The notes under the pieces were generated by a model, which saw nothing but the letters and a program-made list of their open reading frames with translations, was not told where the DNA came from and ran no database searches. Position numbers and translations under genes: made by a program. Below, piece by piece: positions 10,097-17,125 of a stretch of 30,114 nt of DNA (position 1 is the stretch's first letter; the number at the start of each line of letters is the position of its first letter). Source of the stretch: an uncultured Eubacteriales bacterium (GTDB lineage: Bacteria; Bacillota; Clostridia; Oscillospirales; Oscillospiraceae); NCBI GenBank assembly GCA_900552725.1, contig USAT01000011.1:1-30114 (forward strand), read 5' to 3'.

Positions 10097-10110
10097 TGAA
10101 AACGTTTTCA
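10097..10110. promoter_or_regulatory. cre-like LacI-family operator
   Basis: TGAAAACGTTTTCA is a perfect 14-bp palindrome that fits the CcpA cre consensus (TGWAANCGNTNWCA). Its centre is about 60 bases upstream of the predicted start of the afu-like operon, a position at which CcpA is known to activate promoters. It could equally bind a dedicated LacI-type regulator, none of which is encoded in the window. Confidence 0.65.
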
Positions 10111-10128
10111 CTTTTGCTATGTGAATTG

Positions 10129-10157
10129 TTGACAAACAAATAGGACGTGTCTATAAT
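10129..10157 (+). promoter_or_regulatory. Perfect consensus promoter of the afu/fbp-like operon
   Basis: TTGACA and TATAAT are separated by 17 bases, an exact match to the vegetative consensus. The start would be near 10164. Confidence 0.93.
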
Positions 10158-10165
10158 AATTGCTG

Positions 10166-10195
10166 TTCCATCCGGCGGTTCACGCCGGAACGGAA
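10166..10195 (+). other. 5' end hairpin of the transporter mRNA
   Basis: A CCGGCG/CGCCGG stem with a GTTCA loop, extended by TTCC/GGAA, begins within a few bases of the predicted transcript start and ends before the GGAGG. A hairpin at the 5' end often stabilises mRNA; that role is inferred. Confidence 0.55.
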
Positions 10196-10220
10196 AATTT
10201 TACATGGAGGATCATTTGTT

Positions 10221-11372
10221 ATGAAGAAGTTTCTTGCGCTTCTGCTGGCGCTGGTCATGGCTCTGTCTCTGGCAGCCTGCGGCGGCAACAACACGCCTGC
10301 TGACGATCAGCAGGGTGACAACAACGGCGACTCTCAGTATCCTGAGTACTTCGCCGGCATGGAGGACCTGATCGCCGCGGCACAGGCCGAGGGCGAGCTG
10401 ACCGTCTACGGCTCCTGCGAGGAGGAGTATCTGACTGCTGCCTGCCAGCACTTCGAGGAGCTGTTCGGCATCAAGGTCAACGCACAGCGTCTGTCCACCG
10501 GTGAGGTGCAGGCCAAGATCGAGGAAGAGAACGGCAATCCCTCCGCTGACGTCTGGTTCGGCGGCACCACCGATCCGTACAATGTCTGCGCGGCTGAAGG
10601 TCTGCTGGAGCCCTATGCGGCCACCAACGCCTCCCACCTGATCAGCGACATGTACAAGGATGCCGACGGCAACTGGTACGGCATCTACAAGGGCATCCTG
10701 GGCTTCATGGTCAACACCGATGAGCTGACCCGCCTGGGCCTGGAAGCTCCTCAGGACTGGGCCGACCTGCTGAAGCCCGAGTATCAGGGTCTGGTCTGGC
10801 TGTCCAACTATAATACCGCCGGTACTGCCAAGCTGGTCGTCAACACCATGATCCAGAAGTACGGCCATGACGAGGGTATCCAGTACCTGGTCGACCTGGA
10901 TAAGAACATCGAGGTCTATACCAAGTCCGGCTCCGGCCCCAGCAAGAATGTTGGTACCGGCGAGTGCGTGATCGGCATCGGCTTCCTGCATGATGGCATC
11001 ACCCAGATCGTGGACAACGGCTACACCAACGTGAGCCTGGTCATCCCCTCCAGCGGCACCTCCTTCGAGATCGGCGCTACCGCCATCTTCAAGGGCGCTG
11101 CCCATTCCAACGCCGCCAAGCTGTGGATCGAGTACGCGCTGTCCCCCGAGTGCGTTGAGCTGGGCGCCCAGAACGGCTCCTATCAGTTCCTGGTGATCGA
11201 CAACGCTACCCAGCCCACTCAGGCTGCCGAGTTCGGTCTGGATCCCGACAACGTCATGGACTATGACTTCGAGGATGCCAAGGCCAACATCACCACTTAT
11301 GTGGAGGAAGTTATGAAGGCTCTGTCCGATGCTGGCGCCGACACCGGTGACGGCCGTTTCCAGACCGAGTGA
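10221..11372 (+). CDS. ABC transporter substrate-binding lipoprotein, ferric/hexose-phosphate (FbpA/AfuA) class
   Basis: The 383-residue precursor has a lipoprotein signal with LSLAAC (Cys20), then an acidic Asn/Asp/Gln-rich linker to about residue 40 and a type 2 periplasmic-binding fold. It anchors outside the membrane and delivers ligand to the permease encoded next. Family stretches include VYTKSGSGPSKNVGTGECVIGIGFLHDG (233-259) and PSSGTSFEIG (276-285). The adjacent Tyr-Tyr pair that binds iron in FbpA is absent, while His257-Asp258 and Glu283 resemble the AfuA-like branch that binds sugar phosphates. The substrate is thus uncertain; annotation as ferric iron binding would be by family name only. 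GGAGG stands 10 bases before the ATG. Confidence 0.85.
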   Translation: MKKFLALLLALVMALSLAACGGNNTPADDQQGDNNGDSQYPEYFAGMEDLIAAAQAEGELTVYGSCEEEYLTAACQHFEELFGIKVNAQRLSTGEVQAKIEEENGNPSADVWFGGTTDPYNVCAAEGLLEPYAATNASHLISDMYKDADGNWYGIYKGILGFMVNTDELTRLGLEAPQDWADLLKPEYQGLVWLSNYNTAGTAKLVVNTMIQKYGHDEGIQYLVDLDKNIEVYTKSGSGPSKNVGTGECVIGIGFLHDGITQIVDNGYTNVSLVIPSSGTSFEIGATAIFKGAAHSNAAKLWIEYALSPECVELGAQNGSYQFLVIDNATQPTQAAEFGLDPDNVMDYDFEDAKANITTYVEEVMKALSDAGADTGDGRFQTE

Positions 11373-11417
11373 TCTGACTGACGGTACATAACGGTTTTAT
11401 TACCCAGCAACCTCTGA

Positions 11418-11447
11418 GGGGCGGCGGCTTATGCCGCCGCCCCTTTT
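11418..11447 (+). terminator. Intergenic terminator/attenuator after the binding-protein gene
   Basis: A perfect 10-bp stem (GGGGCGGCGG with CCGCCGCCCC, loop CTTATG) is followed by TTTT. It separates the binding-protein gene from the permease gene of the same operon. Partial read-through would give excess binding protein over membrane components, a common arrangement in importers. Confidence 0.85.
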
Positions 11448-11502
11448 CTACTCTTTTGAATCTGAACTTACCATTCCTTTCGGGATGAGAAAGGAGCTGT
11501 CT

Positions 11503-13215
11503 ATGGCAAGAACCCAGAGTGCGGCGCTGGACCGGAAAAAGTTGATGGCCGATCCCATCATGGTGACCACCATCGTCGTGCTGATCGCATTTCTGACTTT
11601 GTTTATCCTCTACCCGCTGGCCATCCTGCTGGTGGATAGTTTTGTGGGAGACGGCACCTTCGGCGTGTCCATCTTCCAGCGCATTTTCGCCATGCCGACC
11701 TTTACCAGAGCCATCACCAACACGCTGAAGGTAGGCTTTCTGGTGGGCATTCTCTCCGCGCTGATCGGATTGCTGTTCGCCTATGTGGAGGTCTATGTCC
11801 GCATGGGCAAGTTCGTAGGCGGCCTGTTCAAGGTGGTTTCCATGCTGCCGGTGGTCTCCCCTCCCTTCGTGCTGTCCCTTTCCATGATCATGCTGTTCGG
11901 CAAGGCGGGCATCATCACCCGCTTCCTGCTGGGCATCTATGACAACAGCGTGTATGGCTTCTGGGGCATCGTCATCGTTCAGACGCTGACCTTCTTCCCC
12001 GTGTGCTACATGATGCTGAAGGGCCTGCTGAAGAACATCGACCCCTCTCTGGAGGAGGCCGCCCGGGATATGGGCGCGTCCCGCTGGAAGGTGTTCACCA
12101 GCGTGACCCTGCCGCTGATGCTGCCGGGCCTTGGCAATGCCTTCCTGGTGACGTTTATCGAGTCCATCGCCGACTTCGCCAACCCCATGATCATCGGCGG
12201 TTCCTACGACACGCTGGCCACCACCATCTATCTGCAGATCACCGGCTCCTATGATAAGCCCGGCGCTGCGGCCATGGCCGTGGTGCTGCTGTGCATCACG
12301 CTGGCCATGTTCATCGTGCAGAAGTACTATCTGGAGCGCAAGACCGCCGCCACCCTGACCGGCAAGGCGTCCCGCGCCCGTATGCTGATCGAGGACAAGA
12401 GCGTCAAGGTGCCCCTGACCATCCTGTGCGCCCTGGCCGCCAGCTTCGTCATCCTCATGTACCTGTGCGTCCCCATCGGCGCCTTCTTCCCCACCTGGGG
12501 CTTCAAGTTCTTCCCGCTGACCGGCAAGTGGTTCCAGCTGGTGTTCACCCGCTACCACGGCTTCCAGGCCTTCCGGGATTCCTTCGTGCTGAGCCTGATC
12601 TCCGCCCCCATCACGGCGCTGCTGAGCATGATCATCTCCTATCTGGTGGTAAAGCGGAAGTTCAAGTCCAAGGGCTTTATCGAGGCGGTGTCCATGCTGG
12701 CCATGGCCGTGCCCGGCACGGTGCTGGGCGTGGGCTATATCCGCGGCTTCTCCAGCGGCGTGTTCGGCACCGGCTTTTTGCAGGGCCTGTATGGCACGGG
12801 ACTGATCCTGATCATCGTGTTCGTGGTGCGCTCGCTGCCCACCGGCACGCGAAGCGGCATCTCCGCCCTGCGGCAGATCGACAAATCCATCGAGGAATCC
12901 GCCTATGACATGGGCGCGGACAGCTTCAAGGTGTTCATGACCGTGACGCTGCCGCTGATCAAGGATTCCTTCCTCAGCGGTCTGGTGACGGCCTTCGTCC
13001 GCAGCATCACCGCCATTTCCGCCATCATCCTGCTGGTGACGCCGCAGTTCCTGCTGATCACCGTGCAGATCAACGAATTCGCCGAAAAGGGCTCGTACAG
13101 CCTGGCCTGCGCCTTCGCCACCATCCTGATCGTCATCACCTATGGCGCGGTGCTGCTGATGAACCTGTTCATGAAGTACTTCGGCACCAGCAGAAAGCTC
13201 AAGGAGGGCAAATAA
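11503..13215 (+). CDS. Double-length ABC permease, FbpB/AfuB type
   Basis: This 570-residue protein contains two fused permease domains, each with an ATPase-docking EAA loop: EEAARDMGASRWKVF near residue 184 and EESAYDMGADSFKVF near 464. Each is followed by a TLPL turn. About 12 hydrophobic segments are visible, the first near residues 20-45. It forms the membrane channel for the importer with the lipoprotein before it and the ATPase after it. The ATG at 11503 has AAAGGAG seven bases upstream; the open frame before it runs through the terminator hairpin and is rejected. The stop abuts the next start codon directly. Confidence 0.92.
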   Translation: MARTQSAALDRKKLMADPIMVTTIVVLIAFLTLFILYPLAILLVDSFVGDGTFGVSIFQRIFAMPTFTRAITNTLKVGFLVGILSALIGLLFAYVEVYVRMGKFVGGLFKVVSMLPVVSPPFVLSLSMIMLFGKAGIITRFLLGIYDNSVYGFWGIVIVQTLTFFPVCYMMLKGLLKNIDPSLEEAARDMGASRWKVFTSVTLPLMLPGLGNAFLVTFIESIADFANPMIIGGSYDTLATTIYLQITGSYDKPGAAAMAVVLLCITLAMFIVQKYYLERKTAATLTGKASRARMLIEDKSVKVPLTILCALAASFVILMYLCVPIGAFFPTWGFKFFPLTGKWFQLVFTRYHGFQAFRDSFVLSLISAPITALLSMIISYLVVKRKFKSKGFIEAVSMLAMAVPGTVLGVGYIRGFSSGVFGTGFLQGLYGTGLILIIVFVVRSLPTGTRSGISALRQIDKSIEESAYDMGADSFKVFMTVTLPLIKDSFLSGLVTAFVRSITAISAIILLVTPQFLLITVQINEFAEKGSYSLACAFATILIVITYGAVLLMNLFMKYFGTSRKLKEGK

Positions 13216-14292
13216 ATGGATAAAGTGAAAAAAGGCGTCCGCTTGGAGCATATCTCCAAGATCTATCAGGACCCTAAGACCGGCAAGGATTTCTACGCGG
13301 TGAAGGACACCTCCCTGACCATCGAGCCGGGCAGCTTTGTGACGCTGCTGGGCCCCTCCGGCTGCGGCAAGACCACCACCCTGCGGATGATCGCCGGCTT
13401 TGAAAGCCCCGACGAGGGCGAGATCTATCTGGGCGACGAGGCCATCAACGCCCTGACCCCCAACAAACGCGATACCGCCATGGTGTTCCAGAGCTACGCC
13501 CTGCTGCCCCACTACAACGTATTTGACAACGTGGCCTACGGCCTGAAGCTGCGCAAGGTGCCCAAGGACGAGATCAAGGAGCGGGTCATGAAGATCCTGG
13601 ATCTGGTGGAGCTGACCGGTATGGAGGGCCGCATGACCAACCAGCTCTCCGGCGGCCAGCAGCAGCGTGTGGCCCTGGCCCGCGCGCTGGTCATCGAGCC
13701 GTCCGTCCTGCTGTTCGACGAGCCCCTCAGCAACCTGGACGCCAAGCTCCGCGTCTCCATGCGTACCGAGATCCGCCGCATCCAGCAGGAGGTGGGCATC
13801 ACCGCCATCTACGTCACCCACGACCAGTCCGAGGCCATGGCCCTCTCCGACAACATCATCATCATGAAGAACGGCGTGGTGGAGCAGATGGGTACGCCCC
13901 AGGAAATTTACTATCACCCGGTCAACGAGTTCGTGGCGGACTTCATCGGCGAGGCCAACTTCCTGAAGGGCGTTATGACCGGCCACAACGGCACCCACGC
14001 CACGCTGAACATCGAGGGTCACGAGATGGCCGTGGCAGGCCGCGACGACCTGAAGGAGGGCGAGACCTATACTGTGGTGCTGCGTCCCGAGTCCGGCCAT
14101 CTGGCGGACGAGGGCGGCCTGCCCTGCAAGGTGATCGTGTCCTGCTTCATGGGCAGCTATCAGAACTACCATGTGATGGTGGGCGATACGCTGGTGAAGC
14201 TGGCCGAGCACAACCCCAAGAACAAGCGCATCTATCAGGTGGGCGAGGCGTGCCGTCTGGTGTTCGACCCGGAGGAGGTACACGTTTTGTAA
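13216..14292 (+). CDS. ABC transporter ATPase, FbpC/AfuC/PotA type
   Basis: This 358-residue nucleotide-binding subunit powers the importer. It has Walker A GPSGCGKT (46-53), the Q-loop FQSYALLPHYNV (91-102), signature LSGGQQQ (144-150), Walker B LLFDEP (165-170) and the H-loop YVTHDQ (His202). A C-terminal TOBE-type regulatory domain covers about 285-358. AGGAGGG lies seven bases before the ATG, inside the end of the permease gene. The stop codon is followed at once by repeat copy A. Confidence 0.95.
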   Translation: MDKVKKGVRLEHISKIYQDPKTGKDFYAVKDTSLTIEPGSFVTLLGPSGCGKTTTLRMIAGFESPDEGEIYLGDEAINALTPNKRDTAMVFQSYALLPHYNVFDNVAYGLKLRKVPKDEIKERVMKILDLVELTGMEGRMTNQLSGGQQQRVALARALVIEPSVLLFDEPLSNLDAKLRVSMRTEIRRIQQEVGITAIYVTHDQSEAMALSDNIIIMKNGVVEQMGTPQEIYYHPVNEFVADFIGEANFLKGVMTGHNGTHATLNIEGHEMAVAGRDDLKEGETYTVVLRPESGHLADEGGLPCKVIVSCFMGSYQNYHVMVGDTLVKLAEHNPKNKRIYQVGEACRLVFDPEEVHVL

Positions 14293-14453
14293 GCTGGCGC
14301 AAAATCTACGATTTTGCTGCCAAAAGGGTTTGCGGCCCGCTGCGCGCCTTTGGCACTTGCTGGGCCGAGAAGTATTTTTCGCCACGCGCATGTCGTGGCA
14401 AAAAATGATTAAAATCATTCACGTCTGCGGACGTGAACTCTGCGAGGCTTTTT
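14293..14453 (+). repeat. Structured intergenic repeat, copy A
   Basis: This is one of three related elements in the window (with 21151-21343 and 26178-26341). It starts right after the TAA of the ATPase gene. Visible stems are: TGGC-GCAAAATC with GATTTTGC-T-GCCA (14295-14322); CGGCCC with GGGCCG (14333-14338/14362-14367) enclosing a GCC/GGC stem; TTTTTcGCCACG with CGTGGCaAAAAA (14375-14405); and TTCACGTC with GACGTGAA (14418-14437). It ends with GAACTCTGCGAGGCTT, identical in all three copies. Stems keep pairing while bases differ between copies. Function is unknown. Confidence 0.88.
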
Positions 14454-14468
14454 GGCTTTTTAACGCTC

Positions 14469-14501
14469 GGAGCGCCGCCATTCCGGCGGCGCTCCTTTCT
14501 T
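14469..14501 (+). terminator. Terminator hairpin directly before the ROK-like gene
   Basis: A perfect 11-bp stem (GGAGCGCCGCC with GGCGGCGCTCC) is followed by TTTCTTTC and then at once by the AGGAGG of the next gene. It ends the transporter transcript or attenuates expression of the downstream gene, which has no clear promoter of its own between. Confidence 0.8.
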
Positions 14502-14516
14502 TCAGGAGGAACTCTT

Positions 14517-16208
14517 ATGCTTTCTCAATGGTTGCAGCAGGCCAAGTCCGGCCAGAGCGTCTGGCTCAGCGATGTACGCCGGGACTGCGAAGCGCTGCCA
14601 GAGCATGTGGCCGTCACCATGCAGCTGACGCTGACGGACGGCACACGGCGTGACTTCTCCCTGCCCATCCCCCGGTGGGAGGGCGCGGAGCAGCGGCAGT
14701 TTGCGGCACAGTACGTCACCGCCTGCGTGTTCAACACCCTGTCCGCCCTCAGCGGTCGGGAAATGGCCTTCTATCTGGATCTGCGGGAGACGGAGGTCGT
14801 GGCCCTGCTGGGCGAATTGAACGACATCTTTCAGGTTCACGAGACGGTCCGCAGCGGCTATGGCAAGGTGGTCAACATCGCCAATCGCCTGTGCCGGGCC
14901 TTCGGCGGCGGGACGTTCTCCTTCGCCGTCCGTGACCGGAGCGCCTACGTTCCCACCGCGCCGGAGCCGCAGCGCGGCGGCGATCTGCTGCCCCGGCTGC
15001 GGAGGTCGGTGGAGCGGTGCGGCCGCGGCGTATGCTGCGGCATCGACATCGGCGGCACCGACATCAAGGCGGCGGTGGCGGTGGACAGCCGTCTGGTCTG
15101 CGTAAAGGAATACGACTGGAACCCCGCCGCCAGCCCGGTGGCCGAGGGTCTGACCGGTCCCATCACCTTGCTGGTGCGTCTGATGGCCTGCTGCGCCGCC
15201 GGCATGACACCGGCGCTTCAGGCGGCGCTGGACAAGGACACCGGCGATGAGGAAATGGCCCAAGCCGTGGCCCAAAGCGCCAGCGTGCCGCTGGATGTGC
15301 TGGGCATCAGCTTCCCGGACGTGGTGATCCGCGACCGGATCGTAGGCGGCGAAAGCCCCAAGACCAAGGGTATGCGGGAGAATCCTGCCATCGACTATGA
15401 AACGGCCTTCGCCGAACTGGGCGCTCTGGTGGAGCTGCTGCGGCCCTACTGTCGGGACGGCGCGGCCATCCACATGACCAACGACGGCCACATCGCCGCC
15501 TTTACGGCGGCGGAGCTGGCCTGCAGCGGCGGCGAGCCGGACTTTTCCGGCGGCGTCATCGCCCACGCACTGGGCACCGATTTCGGCGTGGGCTATCTGG
15601 ACAGCGACGGCACCATCCCGGAGATGCCGGTGGAGCTGTACGACTTCCTGCTGGATCTGGGCAGCTTTCCCCAGCGGGCGCTGCCGCCGGAGGATCTGCG
15701 CTCCACCCGCAACGAGAACTCCTGCCTTCCGGGCGCCCGGCGGTATCTGGGACAGGCGGCTGCCTTCCGGCTGGCCTATGACGCCGATCCGGCGCTGCTG
15801 GCGGGCTTCACGGAGGAGCGCGGCGACGTGCTGACCATCCGTCAGAACCCGGAGGACATGCGCAAGCCCTGCCTTGCCCACCTGATGGAGCAGGCGGCGG
15901 CAGGAAACGCTGCGGCACAGTCCGTGTTCCGCCAGATCGGCCGGAACGTGGGCCAGATCAGCCGGGAGATGCGGTGGCTGATGCAGCCCCGGACGGATGT
16001 GCGGTATCTGTTCGGCCGCTTCGTAAAGCACCCGGCCTGCTTCCGCCTTTTGCAGGAGGGATGCCGGGAGATCGTACCCGACCTCCGGCTGGAGGCGGCG
16101 GACGAGGATCTCATGTGTACGCCCCTGATGCGCCAGCTGCCGGAGCACGGTGTGACGGTGGCCCAGTTCGGCCAGGCTGTGGGTGCCATGTATTACGCGG
16201 CCATATGA
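14517..16208 (+). CDS. ROK-like sugar kinase-fold protein with an extra N-terminal domain
   Basis: This 563-residue protein has AGGAGG seven bases before its ATG. Residues 175-360 carry actin/hexokinase-fold motifs of the ROK type: phosphate-binding GIDIGGTDIKAA (about 175-186), a catalytic-type TNDGHIAAF (Asp323) and adenosine-loop ALGTDFGVGY (351-360). The zinc-binding Cys cluster of many ROK kinases was not found. The first 160 residues form an extra domain I do not recognise. It follows the Afu/Fbp-like importer, which suggests handling of an imported sugar or its signal; that is inference. A regulator or non-catalytic sensor remains possible. I cannot name a substrate. Confidence 0.7.
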   Translation: MLSQWLQQAKSGQSVWLSDVRRDCEALPEHVAVTMQLTLTDGTRRDFSLPIPRWEGAEQRQFAAQYVTACVFNTLSALSGREMAFYLDLRETEVVALLGELNDIFQVHETVRSGYGKVVNIANRLCRAFGGGTFSFAVRDRSAYVPTAPEPQRGGDLLPRLRRSVERCGRGVCCGIDIGGTDIKAAVAVDSRLVCVKEYDWNPAASPVAEGLTGPITLLVRLMACCAAGMTPALQAALDKDTGDEEMAQAVAQSASVPLDVLGISFPDVVIRDRIVGGESPKTKGMRENPAIDYETAFAELGALVELLRPYCRDGAAIHMTNDGHIAAFTAAELACSGGEPDFSGGVIAHALGTDFGVGYLDSDGTIPEMPVELYDFLLDLGSFPQRALPPEDLRSTRNENSCLPGARRYLGQAAAFRLAYDADPALLAGFTEERGDVLTIRQNPEDMRKPCLAHLMEQAAAGNAAAQSVFRQIGRNVGQISREMRWLMQPRTDVRYLFGRFVKHPACFRLLQEGCREIVPDLRLEAADEDLMCTPLMRQLPEHGVTVAQFGQAVGAMYYAAI

Positions 16209-16213
16209 AGAAG

Positions 16214-16245
16214 CAAGCGGGACACACAGCTGTGTGTCCCGCTTG
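16214..16245. terminator. Bidirectional terminator between convergent genes
   Basis: A perfect 32-nt palindrome (arms 16214-16229 and 16230-16245) lies between the ROK-like gene and hpf, which face each other. The minus-strand exit is T-rich (TTGCTTCTTC); the plus exit is weaker. Confidence 0.75.
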
Positions 16246-16287
16246 TATGATATCGGAAATTCCCGCGGCGCGGCGGGCGATGGTATA

Positions 16288-16824
16288 TTATTCCTGGGTC
16301 TCGATGATGCCGTAGCCGCCGTTGTTGCGGCGATAGACCACAGAGATGGTGTCGTCCGCCACGTTGCGGAAGACATAGAAGGAATGATCCAGCAGGTTCA
16401 TCTGCAAAATGGCCTCGTCGATGGTCATGGGCTTGACGGTGAAGCGCTTGGTGCGCACCACATGGAACTCGTCCTCCTCTTCCACATGGAACTCCGGCAG
16501 CTCCGGCTCCATGACCTCCGGCCGCAGGTTCTTGGCCAGGCGGGTCTTGTTCTTGCGGATGCGGCGCTCGATGAAACTGACAGTCCCGTCGATGGCGCCC
16601 CGCATGTCACCGTCGGGATCCTCGGCCTGGGCACGGAACAACGTGCCGTTGGCGGCGCGGATGGTCAGCTCCACGGTGCAGCGGTTTTTCTTTTCCACGG
16701 CAAAGGTCACAAATGCGTCCGCTTCCTCCGCGAAGTACCGGTCGAGCTTACTGATCTTCTTCTCGGCGTACTCCTTAATGGAGTCGTTCAGCGCGATCTT
16801 CTTGCAGGCGAATGTGAACTTCAT
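16288..16824 (-). CDS. hpf: Ribosome hibernation promoting factor, long form
   Basis: This 178-residue protein binds the 30S subunit near the decoding centre and, in its long form, joins two ribosomes into inactive 100S dimers in stationary phase. The N-terminal domain (1-100) begins MKFTFACKKIALNDSIKEY with the sheet/helix pattern of the family. An acidic linker follows, and the C-terminal dimerisation domain (about 120-178) includes RTKRFTVKPMTIDEAILQMNLLDHSFYVFRN. The start has AAGGAGCAACCAAT upstream. It has its own promoter about 70 bases upstream and faces the ROK-like gene across a palindromic terminator. Confidence 0.96.
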   Translation of the reverse strand: MKFTFACKKIALNDSIKEYAEKKISKLDRYFAEEADAFVTFAVEKKNRCTVELTIRAANGTLFRAQAEDPDGDMRGAIDGTVSFIERRIRKNKTRLAKNLRPEVMEPELPEFHVEEEDEFHVVRTKRFTVKPMTIDEAILQMNLLDHSFYVFRNVADDTISVVYRRNNGGYGIIETQE

Positions 16825-16892
16825 ATTGGTTGCTCCTTTCTTGGGGTACGGAACAAAGGGTCGGGGAGGGATTTCCCCTTATCCTTGTCCGC

Positions 16893-16921
16893 ATTATAGC
16901 ACATTGCCCTGCATTTGAAAA
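16893..16921 (-). promoter_or_regulatory. Promoter of hpf
   Basis: On the minus strand a perfect TATAAT with extended TGC stands 17 bases after TTTTCA. The remaining bases to 17087 hold only a short AT-rich inverted repeat (CACAAAA/TTTTGTG) and a possible weaker -10 (TAAAAT), with no gene that I can support. Confidence 0.7.
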
Positions 16922-17087
16922 GAGCATCACAGTAATTTTAGGGAAAGTTCACAAAAGTGCAACAATTTTTGTGCGTTTCGACGAGGAGCGCCGAAAGAAG
17001 CGGAAAAGCGACAAAAGCTCCTATGGACAAGATGGGGGCCGATGGTGTACCATAATATCCGGAAGCTTTCCAATATCCCACCCGCTT

Positions 17088-17125
17088 GAGCCGTGTCCTG
17101 AAAAGGGACGCGGCTCCTTTTTATT
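17088..17125 (+). terminator. Plus-oriented terminator opposite the Cys-Ala gene end
   Basis: The stem GAGCCGTGTCC / GGACGCGGCTC (one G-U pair) with a 7-base loop is followed on the plus strand by CTTTTTATT. On the minus strand the same stem has an A-C mismatch and no T-tract. It therefore terminates plus-strand transcription, although no plus-strand gene is recognised just upstream. Confidence 0.7.

Noticed and set aside
11311..14418. Very long minus-strand open frame opposite the permease and ATPase genes
   Set aside because: It is the antisense shadow of two clear transporter genes and has no ribosome binding site or recognisable domain.
14330..14450. Similar short peptides encoded in the three repeat copies, with phrases like VFFATRMS and VFFATHMS
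   Set aside because: The similarity follows from the shared repeat. Differences are compensatory in stems rather than synonymous, copy C shifts the reading, and no ribosome binding site is shared.
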